Assembly (NCBI GenBank): GCA_003389325.1
Contig: QQVE01000044.1
Location: 124,001-188,000, forward strand
Origin: Planctomycetota bacterium
GTDB lineage: Bacteria > Planctomycetota > Planctomycetia > Pirellulales > PALSA-1355
Direction of reading: 5' to 3'
Length of the DNA: 64,000 nt
Shown: piece by piece, positions 1 to 8,166 of the stretch
Numbering within the stretch: position 1 is the stretch's first letter
How the letters are laid out: the number at the start of each line of letters is the position of its first letter
Made by a program: the position numbers and the translations under genes
The notes under the pieces: generated by a model
Told to the model about the DNA's origin: nothing
Databases searched by the model: none
Seen by the model: the letters and a program-made list of their open reading frames with translations, nothing else

Positions 1-440
1 CCGCTAACTATGTCGCAATGTTCGGCAACCGCGAACTCGGATCGCTTGGCACGGGGATGTTCTTCCGCAATAGTCACGTCCGGACTCGCGATATCCGTGA
101 CGGCACAACCACCACGATCGCGATCGGGGAACGCTCGCATTCGCTCGGCAAGAGTACTTGGGTTGGAGCCGTTCCCGGAGCCATGCTGGGCCTGGTCACC
201 GTTGAAGGCTGTGTCGCTATTGAGGACGGCTCAGGAATGGTCCTTGGCCACGCAAAGCCGGGCGGACGGCACGGCGACTCCACCAATGAGCTTGCGATGT
301 TCTCCAGCGAACACACTGCCGGGGTCCATTTCTTGTTTGCGGATAATCACGTTGCCATGTTGAGCCGAGAAATCGATGGCAACATTCTCGAGTCGCTGTC
401 GACTCGCGCAGGCAACGAACTTGTCGTGGTACCACGATAA
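1..440 (+). CDS. DUF1559 (SBP_bac_10) pseudopilin-like protein, C-terminal part
   Basis: The reading frame is already open at the left window edge, so the N-terminus, where this family carries its prepilin-type cleavage and methylation signal, is not visible. The visible end shows the family pattern: a G-rich stretch with DIRDGTTTTIAIGE, a WVG segment, and near the end HTAGVHFLFADNHVAMLS, which corresponds to the conserved H-x9-DG-like block of DUF1559 proteins (here ADN rather than GDG). DUF1559 proteins are expanded to many copies in planctomycetes. They are thought to be pseudopilin-like surface proteins of unknown role. Family assignment is good, function is not established. Confidence 0.85.
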   Translation, partial: ANYVAMFGNRELGSLGTGMFFRNSHVRTRDIRDGTTTTIAIGERSHSLGKSTWVGAVPGAMLGLVTVEGCVAIEDGSGMVLGHAKPGGRHGDSTNELAMFSSEHTAGVHFLFADNHVAMLSREIDGNILESLSTRAGNELVVVPR

Positions 441-494
441 CGCGATTGCAGTGCTGAGAATTCTTGCCGAGGAGACTTCGATTCGAGTTGCCAG

Positions 495-1388
495 CTACTC
501 GAGCTCCACGGTGCCGAACACGGCCATGTGATCGGAGATCGTCTCGCCGGCCGGGTCGACGATGGTCGAGGCGGCTTGGACGTCGCCAAAGGTTAGCAGG
601 TAGTCGATCCGCTTGTCGGGCTGCTTCTCGTTGCGGGTCGTGGTGGTCAGCGGACCGAGTTCCTTCTCGTAGCTGTCGCGGGCATCGGTGAGGCAGGAAA
701 AGATGGCGCCGTAGGCCTCCGGCTCGTTGGAGCGAATGTTGAAATCACCGGCCATCACGGCGATCGCCTCGGGGTCGCCGTCGACGAATTCGCGAATGAA
801 CGCATCGCACTCGCGGAGTTGATGCGGCTTGACCGACGGATCGCGCTTGCCGCCGGCCTGCAAGTGCGTGTTGAACACGGCGACCTGCTTGCCCCCGACC
901 GTGAGCTTGACGCCGACGATGCCCTTTCGGGCTTGCTTGTCGATGCCGATACCCCGGGTGAATTCTTTGAAGGCGTAATCGTCGAGCGGATACTTGCTGA
1001 ACAACATCAAGCCGGACGCCAGAATCTCCGTCGTTCCATCGCCGATGGCCGGCGGATGCTTGACGTGAGGATACTCACCGGCCATCTCCTTGATCAGCCG
1101 ATCGCGCGCCGGGAGCGACCAGATCTCCTGTAGCAACACGACGTCGGGATCGCCGTCGAACTCCATCAACGCCTTGGCCAATAGCGCCGCCCGCTGCTCC
1201 TCGTCGGCGATGATGTGTTTCTTTTTCTCCCGCACGTTTGCCGGATACTGCTCGACAACCGCCGCCGGGAAGATACCGACGTTGTTGGAGAGCAGTTTGA
1301 GCGACTTGCCGGCCTCGACGCTCGGCGGTTCACCTCCGGCGGCGTGCGTCGAGACCAGTAGAAGGGCACCGGCTATGAACCATCGCAT
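495..1388 (-). CDS. Secreted endonuclease/exonuclease/phosphatase family protein, sphingomyelinase-like
   Basis: A 297-residue protein with a signal peptide (about residues 1-19, MRWFIAGALLLVSTHAAGG). The body has the EEP fold motifs in order: LSNNVGIFP, the metal-binding Glu in VVLLQEIW, NTHLQAGG with the catalytic His region, MAGDFNIR with Asp/Asn, RIDYLL, and the terminal SDHMAVFGT with the catalytic Asp-His. The N-terminal NNVGIFP block and the length resemble neutral sphingomyelinases of the family, so hydrolysis of a phosphodiester such as a sphingolipid head group is plausible. A DNase-like or other phosphoesterase role cannot be excluded. The ATG is preceded by AGGAG at 7 bases. The protein should act outside the cytoplasmic membrane. 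Confidence 0.8.
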   Translation of the reverse strand: MRWFIAGALLLVSTHAAGGEPPSVEAGKSLKLLSNNVGIFPAAVVEQYPANVREKKKHIIADEEQRAALLAKALMEFDGDPDVVLLQEIWSLPARDRLIKEMAGEYPHVKHPPAIGDGTTEILASGLMLFSKYPLDDYAFKEFTRGIGIDKQARKGIVGVKLTVGGKQVAVFNTHLQAGGKRDPSVKPHQLRECDAFIREFVDGDPEAIAVMAGDFNIRSNEPEAYGAIFSCLTDARDSYEKELGPLTTTTRNEKQPDKRIDYLLTFGDVQAASTIVDPAGETISDHMAVFGTVELE

Positions 1389-1446
1389 TGCGACACTCCT
1401 GGAGGAAATCGTCGAACTCGCCGGCTACAAGTATAACTAGCAGAAG

Positions 1447-1806
1447 TCACCGGGGCGTCGAGATCTCGTGGCCATTGACACGCAATGAAGCCGACCCAAA
1501 ACGGGCATCGATCTGCACGTCCGTCACCGTCGCGTCAAGCGAACCGACAGGAGCACCATCCATCGAAATCGTAGTCGGCGAAAACGTGAACACGTGCCCT
1601 CCAGCCTCGATCTCGGTGATGCCAGCGCGCTCGGAGCAAGTAAAGGGGCCCTTGATCCTGGCCGTGGCGCCGCCCGGCAGCGATGCCGTGCCCGAGATGC
1701 TTGCTCGTGCCGATGCGAGCAGACCTATTGCGAGAACGATGCCTACCAGCGCTAGGCCGACGGCCACGGCGGTGAAGATTGCGGGGCGTTTCGTCGCGCT
1801 GTCCAT
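1447..1806 (-). CDS. Small membrane-anchored protein of unknown function
   Basis: A 119-residue protein with one N-terminal hydrophobic segment (about residues 9-31) and a soluble C-terminal region of alternating polar and hydrophobic residues that looks beta-rich. A very strong ribosome-binding site (AAGGAGGG) lies just before the ATG, which supports the gene. I do not recognise a family. It lies 58 bases upstream of the EEP gene on the same strand, so the two may be co-transcribed. Confidence 0.6.
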   Translation of the reverse strand: MDSATKRPAIFTAVAVGLALVGIVLAIGLLASARASISGTASLPGGATARIKGPFTCSERAGITEIEAGGHVFTFSPTTISMDGAPVGSLDATVTDVQIDARFGSASLRVNGHEISTPR

Positions 1807-1869
1807 GAGAACCCTCCTTAAAGCCGCAACGAAGCGATCGCGACCAAGTGCGAGTCGGTTGCTCCGGGC

Positions 1870-2489
1870 CTAGCGGTCGTTCAGGCCTTTGCCGGCGAGA
1901 ATCTTGGGGACGCATTTCTCGATCCGCGCGGTGCGCGTCTGCGACTGCTTTGCGCCGGTGAAGTGAAGGACGTAGGCCCGTCGCCGCCCGGGCGTGCTTC
2001 AAACGCCTTGGCCAGCCGGCGGTCCCGCTCGAGGATTGAGGTTAACTCCTCGGGAAGCTCCAGTTCGTGCTTCGCCTTGAAGTCGACCTTGTGCCCGGCC
2101 TGCTCCACCGCGACGGCCTGCTTCACGTAGCTCCTTACCACGGCCGGCTTGATCTGACCCGGGCTGGTAAACTCCAACCGCATCGCGGCCTGCGTATTCT
2201 TGCCTTGGCTGCGGAGCAGCCCGTGCGTGTCTTCCAGCAGGGCGCCTTTGAAGAACATCAGCGAGCAGTGCTGCTTGAAGGGCTGAAGAATCGCGACGTT
2301 CTTCCCGTCGACCATGAAGCAAGGCTTGCCCCACTTCAGGTCTTCCTGAAGCCGGCAATCGAGGAGAATGCCCCTCAGCTTCCGCATCTCGCCTCGCCAC
2401 CGCCCGGCCCGGCTCAGAAACGCCTCGACCTTGGAACTTGATGCGCTAGCCGTCGCCTTCCTACCCGATCGCACCACCGCAAGCCCCAC
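1870..2489 (-). pseudogene. YdeI/OmpD-associated family protein, frameshifted near the C-terminus
   Basis: The main frame encodes a DUF1801/YdeI-type protein: SKVEAFLSRAGRW, ILLDCRLQEDLKWGKPC, the CSLMFFKGALL block and LPEELTSILERDRRLAKAF all match the family. After AFEARPGG the frame departs from the family. The expected tail is present in another frame: [17 protein letters not shown] followed by [19 protein letters not shown] and a stop at 1870-1872. One base therefore appears to be missing around 1981-1992 (a G/C-rich run). Whether this is a true mutation or a sequence error cannot be told here. The start is uncertain; GTG at 2489 is the longest option and has no good Shine-Dalgarno sequence. 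Confidence 0.8.
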
Positions 2490-2512
2490 CCCGCACTCGT
2501 CTGAGAGAGAAG

Positions 2513-2586
2513 CACGCCCGGTAGGATTCGAACCTACAACCCTCGGTTCCGAAGACCGATGCGCTATCCAATTGCGCCACGGGCGC
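2513..2586 (-). tRNA. tRNA-Arg (anticodon TCG)
   Basis: The minus strand folds as a cloverleaf. The 7-bp acceptor stem is GCGCCCG with CGGGCGT (one G-U pair). The D arm contains GGCGCAATTGGATAGCGC. The anticodon stem TCGGT/ACCGA encloses the loop CTTCGGA with anticodon TCG, and the T arm contains GGTTCGAATCC. The CCA end is not encoded. It reads CGA arginine codons. Confidence 0.95.
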
Positions 2587-2952
2587 GCGTGCTTGTTGTT
2601 AGAGCATTGGCAGTCAGGTGCTGTGCGCTGAGGTAATGAAGGCTACGCCCAGGCCTCAGGCTGCTGGATTGGGCCGGACCGCGGCGTGCGTGGCCTTACC
2701 TCGAACGTTCAGTAAATGGCAGAGCACCCGACCGGCTGATTCTACCAACCGCCGGGGCCGCGGCAAATCGGCACGCCCGAAGAAGCCACGGCATGCGTTT
2801 TTCGGCGCTACAAAATGCAGGGTGTTGGCCCGCGCCATGCGCAGCGTGCTGGGCCCGTGGGCTCGCCGGTATCTTCGCCAAACATTCCTGCGGTAGGATC
2901 ACCGTAGTCGCCGTAGCATGGTCCGTCGCTCGGGAATTCTTCAGGAGGATAC
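2587..2952. other. Intergenic region with no gene seen
   Basis: The stretch between the tRNA-Arg gene and the pncB promoter. Open frames here have no family resemblance and no ribosome-binding sites. The tRNA promoter should lie at its left end, but no convincing boxes were picked out. Confidence 0.5.
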
Positions 2953-2980
2953 TTGACTTGGTCGATGTTAGTGTCACAAT
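2953..2980 (+). promoter_or_regulatory. Putative promoter of pncB-nadE
   Basis: TTGACT at 2953-2958 is a good -35 box. With a 16-base spacer it is followed by CACAAT (4 of 6 consensus matches) at 2975-2980. The -10 lies inside the NrtR-type palindrome, as expected for a repressed promoter. Confidence 0.5.
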
Positions 2981-2990
2981 TACACTAACA
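2966..2990. promoter_or_regulatory. NrtR operator upstream of pncB
   Basis: A perfect inverted repeat: arms TGTTAGTGT and ACACTAACA separated by 7 bases, 17 bases before the pncB start codon. The core TAGTGT-7-ACACTA is the same as in the two sites before nrtR and agrees with known NrtR boxes. Binding would cover the presumed -10 box and block transcription. Confidence 0.85.
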
Positions 2991-3007
2991 AACTGGGAGC
3001 CCGCCGA

Positions 3008-4468
3008 ATGGACGGCACGCCTTCGCTAGCACTGCTCACCGACCTGTACCAGCTCACGATGGCTTCCGGGTACTGGAAGCTCGGTCGCGGCGAGCAGGAG
3101 GCGGTTTTTCACCTGTTCTTTCGCAAGCCACCGTTCGCCGGCGGATACGCCGTCGCCGCCGGGCTGAGGCCTGCGATCGACTATCTCAAGAACTTTCGCT
3201 TTGACGAGTCGGATGTCGACTATCTGGCATCGCTCGCCGGCAACGACGGGCAGCCGCTCTTCGATGCGGGCTTCCTCGAGCACCTGCGTGAACTCCGGCT
3301 GAAGTGCGATATCGACGCGATGCTTGAAGGGACCGTCGCCTTCGCACAGCAGCCGCTGGTGAGAGTTCGCGGTCCCATCCTGCACTGCCAGATTCTGGAG
3401 ACGGCGCTGCTGAACATCGTTAACTTTCAGACATTGATCGCGACGAAGGCGGCTCGCATCAGCGGAGCGACCGGAGGCGATCCGGTGCTGGAGTTCGGCT
3501 TGAGGCGAGCTCAGGGCGTCGACGGCGGGCTCGCAGCAAGTCGAGCCGCGTACATCGGTGGTTGTGCGGCAACATCCAATGTCTTGGCCGGCAAGCAATA
3601 CGGCATCCCTGTCAAAGGAACGCACGCCCACAGTTGGGTCATGTCGTTCGACGACGAGACCGAGGCGTTCGATAGCTACGCCGAGGCGATGCCCAACAAC
3701 TGCGTCTTCCTCGTGGATACTTACGATACGCTCGAGGGCGTCCGCAAAGCGATCGAGGCCGGCAAGCGGCTCCGGGAACGCGGCCACGAGATGGTCGGCA
3801 TCCGGCTCGATTCGGGCGACCTGGCTTACCTTAGCATCGAGGCCCGCAAGCTGCTCGACAACGGCGGCTTCCCGGATGCCACGATCGTCGCGTCCAACGA
3901 CCTCGACGAGAACGTGATCGAGAGCCTCAAGGGGCAAGGGGCCAAGGTCGCGGTGTGGGGTGTCGGCACGAAGCTGGCGACCGCGTACGATCAGCCCGCC
4001 CTGGGCGGCGTCTACAAGCTTGGCGCCATCAAAGACAGTGACGGTGAGTGGCAACCGAAGCTCAAACTATCGGAGCAATCGGCGAAGACCACGATCCCGG
4101 GCGTGCTGCAGGTGCGGCGATTCGAGAACGAAACGGGACTGGTCGGCGACATGATCTACGATGAGACCCACGGAATCGACCAGCGTGGCATCATCGTCGA
4201 CGTCAAAGACAGCAACCGCAGAAAGCGAATTCCGACGGGAGCGGCCGGAAGTGATCTGCTCGTGCCGGTGATGCGGGGCGGCGAGTTCGTGCTCGAGCAG
4301 GAAAACATCGGCGACGCTCGCGATCGGGCGCAGCGCGAGCTCGGCCGGCTGCATCCGACCGTCAGACGCCTGCTGCACCCCCACGAGCATCCGGTCGGCC
4401 TCGATATCGGGCTGCACGAGCTTCGTGAGCAGATGATCCGCGAGGTGCGATGGGATTTTGGCAAGTAA
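3008..4468 (+). CDS. pncB: Nicotinate phosphoribosyltransferase
   Basis: A 486-residue cytoplasmic enzyme that joins nicotinate to PRPP, making nicotinate mononucleotide with ATP hydrolysis (Preiss-Handler salvage). The N-terminus LLTDLYQLTMASGYW is the family signature. The middle holds FGLRRAQGVDG and KGTHAHSWVMSF, and RLDSGDLAYLS is the phosphoribosyl-binding block. The length fits the long bacterial class (about 480-490). The start ATG is preceded by GGGAG at 8 bases and follows an NrtR operator. nadE starts about 20 bases downstream, so the two are very likely one transcript. Nicotinamide phosphoribosyltransferase is the closest alternative, but the HAHSW motif and a pncA gene in the locus favour nicotinate. 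Confidence 0.95.
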   Translation: MDGTPSLALLTDLYQLTMASGYWKLGRGEQEAVFHLFFRKPPFAGGYAVAAGLRPAIDYLKNFRFDESDVDYLASLAGNDGQPLFDAGFLEHLRELRLKCDIDAMLEGTVAFAQQPLVRVRGPILHCQILETALLNIVNFQTLIATKAARISGATGGDPVLEFGLRRAQGVDGGLAASRAAYIGGCAATSNVLAGKQYGIPVKGTHAHSWVMSFDDETEAFDSYAEAMPNNCVFLVDTYDTLEGVRKAIEAGKRLRERGHEMVGIRLDSGDLAYLSIEARKLLDNGGFPDATIVASNDLDENVIESLKGQGAKVAVWGVGTKLATAYDQPALGGVYKLGAIKDSDGEWQPKLKLSEQSAKTTIPGVLQVRRFENETGLVGDMIYDETHGIDQRGIIVDVKDSNRRKRIPTGAAGSDLLVPVMRGGEFVLEQENIGDARDRAQRELGRLHPTVRRLLHPHEHPVGLDIGLHELREQMIREVRWDFGK

Positions 4469-4489
4469 ACGATGTGTCGGCGAGAACCC

Positions 4490-6496
4490 ATGAAACTTGT
4501 TCGCGTTGCCGCCGCCGCTTTGAATCAGACGCCCCTCGACTGGGATGGCAACGCTCGCCACATTCGGCAGGCCATCGCCGAGGCACGCGAAGCGAACGCC
4601 CAACTGCTGTGTCTACCCGAGCTTTGTATCACCGGATACGGATGCGAGGATGCGTTCTATTCCCGCGGGGTGACCCGCATGGCGGAACGCGTGCTGGCGG
4701 AGCTTCTTCCCGACACGAAGCGAATCGCCGTATCCGTCGGACTGCCGGTCGTTCACGCCGGAGCTTTGTTCAATGCGTTGGCGTTCATCGTCGATGGCAC
4801 TCTGGTCGGGCTCGTGGCCAAGCAGAATCTCGCCGGGGACGGCCTTCATTACGAGCCCCGGTGGTTCAAGCCTTGGCCCGACAACGCGATCGCCACCATC
4901 AGACTGGCCGGTTGCGAGGCTCCGATCGGCGACCTGCTGTTCGACATCGATGGGCTCCGAGTCGGGTTCGAGATTTGCGAAGATGCCTGGGTCGCCAATC
5001 GACCCGGACTCGACCACGCGAAGCTCTCCGCCGATATCCTTTTCAATCCCAGCGCGAGCCACTTTGCCTTTGGCAAGGCCGTCGCGCGACGGCGCCTGGT
5101 GGAGGAGGCTTCGCGTAGCCTTGCGGTTACCTACGTCTATAGCAACCTGGTCGGCAACGAGGCGGGCCGGGTGATCTACGATGGACAGACCATCATCGCC
5201 ACGCGGGGAGAAATGGTCGCTTGTGGGCCACGGCTCGGTTTGGCCCCGGTCGCGGTGACGACGGTGACCGTCGACGTTGACGCGACAAGGATGCGTCGGG
5301 CTCAATCGGCAAGCTACGAACCCGAGGTCGCCATCGCTGGCGATCGGGTCGTTTCGGTTGCGATGGACCTGCCCTCGATTCAGCCCACGAACGAGAAGGC
5401 GACGATCGCTTCATGGGAAAGATCGGAATACGTTGCGGAGGAGGAGTTCGCTCGGGCGGTCACACTGGGGCTCTACGACTATGCTCGAAAGAGCCGCTCC
5501 CGCGGATTCGTCGTGTCGTTGAGCGGCGGGGCCGATTCGGCGGCGGTTGCGTGTCTCGCGTTCCTCATGGTGCAACGCGGACTGAGCGAGTTGGGAGCCG
5601 TTGAGTTCTGCGAGGCGATGGGTTTGACGCCCTTCGACGCAAAACCCGACGACGATCCAGGGGCGCTGGCCAGGTCGCTTTTGACCACGGTCTACCAGTC
5701 GACACGCAACAGCTCGCCCACGACCCGCGCAGCCGCTTGCATCGTGGCGAAAGCAATCCATGCCACGCACATCGAATTGGACGTGGATGACATCTGCGCC
5801 AGCTACACCGAGAAGATCGCGCTGGCCCTCGGCCGCGAGCTAAGCTGGGAAACGGACGATATTGCCCTGCAAAACATTCAGGCACGTTCCCGAGCCCCTT
5901 CCGTCTGGATGCTTGCCAATCTCAAGAATGCCCTGTTGCTGGCGACGAGCAACCGCAGCGAAGCCGCGGTCGGGTACGCCACGATGGACGGCGACACCTG
6001 CGGGGGGCTAAGCCCGATCGCCGGTATCGACAAGGCCTTCCTGCTCAGGTGGCTCCGGTGGCTCGAGGCTCACGGGCCAGACGGCCTGGGGCCGATCCCG
6101 GAGTTGGAGGCGGTGAATCGGCAACAGCCCACGGCCGAGTTGCGACCGCAAGACGCGGGTCAGACCGACGAGGACGACCTGATGCCGTACGACCTGCTGG
6201 ACGCGATTGAGGATCATGCGATCGGAGAGAAGCGTTCGCCGCAGGAAACGCTGGCGTCGGTTTCGGCGGAGTTCACGCAGTATGATGCGGGCCGCCTCAC
6301 GGAGTGGGTGCGCCACTTCTTCGAGTTGTGGAGTCGCAACCAGTGGAAGCGGGAACGATACGCGCCCTCGTTCCACGTCGACGACAAGAATCTCGATCCC
6401 AAGAGCTGGTGCCGCTTCCCCATCCTGTCGGGCGGCTTCCGTCGTGAGCTGGCCGAGCTGGGCACTCCCGGCCGGGCAGACGCCCGCGAGAGCTAG
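4490..6496 (+). CDS. nadE: Glutamine-dependent NAD(+) synthetase
   Basis: Converts nicotinate adenine dinucleotide to NAD using ATP and glutamine. It has 668 residues from ATG 4490, chosen because [18 protein letters not shown] is the usual family start; an upstream ATG at 4472 adds only six atypical residues. The N-terminal carbon-nitrogen hydrolase (glutaminase) domain shows the triad Glu44 ([11 protein letters not shown]), Lys111 ([10 protein letters not shown]) and Cys163 (FEICEDAW). The C-terminal synthetase domain has the ATP-pyrophosphatase loop SGGADS at 345-350, then [18 protein letters not shown]. Together with pncB it completes nicotinate to NAD, apart from the adenylyl transfer step (nadD), which is not in this window. 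Confidence 0.95.
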   Translation: MKLVRVAAAALNQTPLDWDGNARHIRQAIAEAREANAQLLCLPELCITGYGCEDAFYSRGVTRMAERVLAELLPDTKRIAVSVGLPVVHAGALFNALAFIVDGTLVGLVAKQNLAGDGLHYEPRWFKPWPDNAIATIRLAGCEAPIGDLLFDIDGLRVGFEICEDAWVANRPGLDHAKLSADILFNPSASHFAFGKAVARRRLVEEASRSLAVTYVYSNLVGNEAGRVIYDGQTIIATRGEMVACGPRLGLAPVAVTTVTVDVDATRMRRAQSASYEPEVAIAGDRVVSVAMDLPSIQPTNEKATIASWERSEYVAEEEFARAVTLGLYDYARKSRSRGFVVSLSGGADSAAVACLAFLMVQRGLSELGAVEFCEAMGLTPFDAKPDDDPGALARSLLTTVYQSTRNSSPTTRAAACIVAKAIHATHIELDVDDICASYTEKIALALGRELSWETDDIALQNIQARSRAPSVWMLANLKNALLLATSNRSEAAVGYATMDGDTCGGLSPIAGIDKAFLLRWLRWLEAHGPDGLGPIPELEAVNRQQPTAELRPQDAGQTDEDDLMPYDLLDAIEDHAIGEKRSPQETLASVSAEFTQYDAGRLTEWVRHFFELWSRNQWKRERYAPSFHVDDKNLDPKSWCRFPILSGGFRRELAELGTPGRADARES

Positions 6497-6538
6497 CCGG
6501 CCTCGCTACGAGCAATTCCTGGGTTTTTCGCTTCAAGC

Positions 6539-6567
6539 TTGACTTAGTGTCTATACGACACTATTAT
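6539..6567 (+). promoter_or_regulatory. Strong sigma-70 type promoter of nrtR and downstream genes
   Basis: TTGACT (5 of 6 consensus bases) at 6539-6544, a 17-base spacer, then TATTAT (5 of 6) at 6562-6567. The spacer is filled by the first NrtR operator, and the second operator begins at the end of the -10 box. Confidence 0.75.
6544..6564. promoter_or_regulatory. NrtR operator 1 upstream of nrtR
   Basis: TTAGTGT at 6544-6550 and ACACTAT at 6558-6564, separated by 7 bases, forming the TAGTGT-7-ACACTA palindrome. It occupies the -35/-10 spacer, so bound NrtR would exclude RNA polymerase and give autoregulation. Confidence 0.8.
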
Positions 6568-6585
6568 AGTGTAGCAGCAACACTA
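6567..6585. promoter_or_regulatory. NrtR operator 2 upstream of nrtR
   Basis: TAGTGT at 6567-6572 and ACACTA at 6580-6585 with a 7-base spacer. Its centre is 22 bases from that of operator 1, about two helical turns, so two dimers could sit on the same face of the DNA. Its right end abuts the AAGGGA ribosome-binding site of nrtR. Confidence 0.75.
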
Positions 6586-6597
6586 AGGGATGGTTCG

Positions 6598-7287
6598 ATG
6601 GGTCACACGTACGAATTCGCTCGTCCCGCCTTGGCGGTCGACGTCGTGGTCTTTGGACTCGACGAAGAAGATCTGCAGGTCATGCTCATCCAGCGCGATC
6701 TGCCCCCGTTCGACGGCCAGTGGGCCTTGCCCGGGGGCTTCGTGCGGGTGGAGGAGACGCTGGACGACGCCGCCCGCCGGGAACTTGTCGAAGAGACCGG
6801 CCTGAGGGACATCTACCTCGAGCAGTTATACACCTTCGGGGCGGTCGAGCGCGATCCGCGAGAACGCGTCGTCACGGTCGCCTACTACGCGCTGGTGAAC
6901 TTGGAGGGACACGACGTCCGGGCGAGCACCGACGCCCGCAACGCGGCCTGGTTTCCCCTCAGCGACTTGCCGGAGTTGGCCTTCGATCACCAGGAGATTC
7001 TGGAAGTCGCTTACGAGCGGCTGCGGGGAAAAGTGCGTTACCAGCCGATCGGATTCGAGCTCTTGCCCGACCGCTTCACGCTGCGGCAGCTCCAGCACCT
7101 GTACGAAGTGATCCTCGACCGCGAACTGGACAAGCGCAATTTTCGCAAGAAGGTGCTCGCCATGGAGATCGTTCGAGAGACCAAGGACATCGAGAAGGAC
7201 GTCGCCCACCGCGCCGCCCGGCTCTACCGCTTCGACAAGCGAACCTACGACCGCCTGACCAGGCAGGGCTTCAACTTCGAGATCTAG
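6598..7287 (+). CDS. nrtR: NrtR, Nudix-related NAD metabolism transcriptional regulator
   Basis: A 229-residue regulator with an N-terminal Nudix-like domain (about residues 10-140) and a C-terminal winged helix (about 145-229, [18 protein letters not shown] and KRNFRKKVL). NrtR proteins repress NAD synthesis genes and are released by ADP-ribose or related NAD breakdown products. The ATG at 6598 is chosen over an in-frame GTG at 6547 because the GTG lies inside operator 1, while the ATG has AAGGGA at 7 bases. The Nudix signature is complete (Gly47, Glu53, Arg61-Glu62, Glu65-Glu66, Gly68), unlike many regulators in which it has decayed, so residual ADP-ribose hydrolysis is possible. Confidence 0.93.
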   Translation: MGHTYEFARPALAVDVVVFGLDEEDLQVMLIQRDLPPFDGQWALPGGFVRVEETLDDAARRELVEETGLRDIYLEQLYTFGAVERDPRERVVTVAYYALVNLEGHDVRASTDARNAAWFPLSDLPELAFDHQEILEVAYERLRGKVRYQPIGFELLPDRFTLRQLQHLYEVILDRELDKRNFRKKVLAMEIVRETKDIEKDVAHRAARLYRFDKRTYDRLTRQGFNFEI

Positions 7288-7413
7288 CCATGAGCGCCGG
7301 CCACGAAGTGGCGGTTTCGACGAGCACGAATCCTTGCGTCTCATCGAGGATGAACTCGACCGACAGCAGGTCGAGATCGACATCGTGCTGGTACGCTACC
7401 GTGGGAGAACCAC

Positions 7414-8022
7414 ATGAAGGCGCTGATCCTCGTCGACATCCAGAACGACTTCTTGCCCGGTGGGGCCCTGGCTGTGCCCAACGGCGACGCCGTAGTTGCG
7501 GTGGCCAACCGACGGATGCCCGCGTACGAGCTCGTCGTGGCCACGCAAGACTGGCATCCGGCCGACCATCAATCGTTCGCGAGCCAACACGCCGGGCGTT
7601 CGGTAGGCGAGGTGATCACCGTCGATGGTCTGGAACAGATCCTTTGGCCGGACCACTGCGTCCAAGGATCACCGGGGGCCGAGCTCGCCGCGGAATTGCA
7701 TGCCGAAGGCATCGACCACGTCATCCGCAAGGGAACCGACAAGTGGATCGACAGCTACAGCGGCTTTTTCGACAACGACCACCGCAAAGCGACCGGCCTG
7801 TACGATTACCTCAAGCAGCGACGAGTCTCCGCGGTCGACGTGATGGGCCTTGCCTTGGACTACTGCGTCAAGTTCACCGCGTTGGATGCGGTTGAACTGG
7901 GCTTCGAAGTAGGCCTGCTCGCTGAAGGAGCGCGTGGCGTCGAGCGCTCGCCGGGCGACTGCGATGCCGCGATCCGCCGGATGAAGGAAGCAGGCGTACA
8001 AATCGTGGAGGGACCGTCGTGA
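7414..8022 (+). CDS. pncA: Nicotinamidase
   Basis: A 202-residue isochorismatase-family hydrolase that deamidates nicotinamide to nicotinate, feeding PncB. The catalytic triad is visible as Asp8 (VDIQNDF), Lys106 (IRKGT) and Cys151 (LALDYCVKFTA). Metal ligands are Asp47 and His49 (QDWHPADH) and His81 (WPDHC). The length is typical. It lies 126 bases after nrtR, with no separate promoter or operator seen, so it is probably expressed from the nrtR promoter. The next small frame overlaps its stop by 4 bases (GTGA). Confidence 0.95.
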   Translation: MKALILVDIQNDFLPGGALAVPNGDAVVAVANRRMPAYELVVATQDWHPADHQSFASQHAGRSVGEVITVDGLEQILWPDHCVQGSPGAELAAELHAEGIDHVIRKGTDKWIDSYSGFFDNDHRKATGLYDYLKQRRVSAVDVMGLALDYCVKFTALDAVELGFEVGLLAEGARGVERSPGDCDAAIRRMKEAGVQIVEGPS

Positions 8023-8156
8023 ACCGCAGCAATCGAGCAAGCCTCGCGAAGGAAACCATCGAAATCGTCGACCGCGGTAGGTACGAGGTCCACGCCGTGG
8101 GTCGCGTCGACGGCGGGCTCGGGCCGCAATGGCACTTGCACGACAATAAGCGATGA
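8019..8156 (+). CDS. Small protein resembling the N-terminus of microbial PARG (TIGR02452) proteins, truncated
   Basis: A 45-codon frame beginning with GTG that overlaps the pncA stop by 4 bases, a usual sign of translational coupling, and ends 10 bases before the next gene. The first half, NRSNRASLAKETIEIVDRG followed by RYEV, resembles the start of TIGR02452 poly(ADP-ribose) glycohydrolase-like proteins. Those proteins run to roughly 270 residues and have a macrodomain core, which is absent here. It is most likely a deletion remnant, though a short functional peptide is possible. The resemblance to an ADP-ribose enzyme fits the NAD locus. Recognition rests on about 22 residues. Confidence 0.5.
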   Translation: MNRSNRASLAKETIEIVDRGRYEVHAVGRVDGGLGPQWHLHDNKR

Positions 8157-8166
8157 GGAGTCGGCA

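Noticed and set aside
6547..6597. GTG start for nrtR at 6547
   Set aside because: It lies within operator 1 and upstream of the -10 box, so it would not be transcribed from the promoter seen. ATG 6598 has a good ribosome-binding site.
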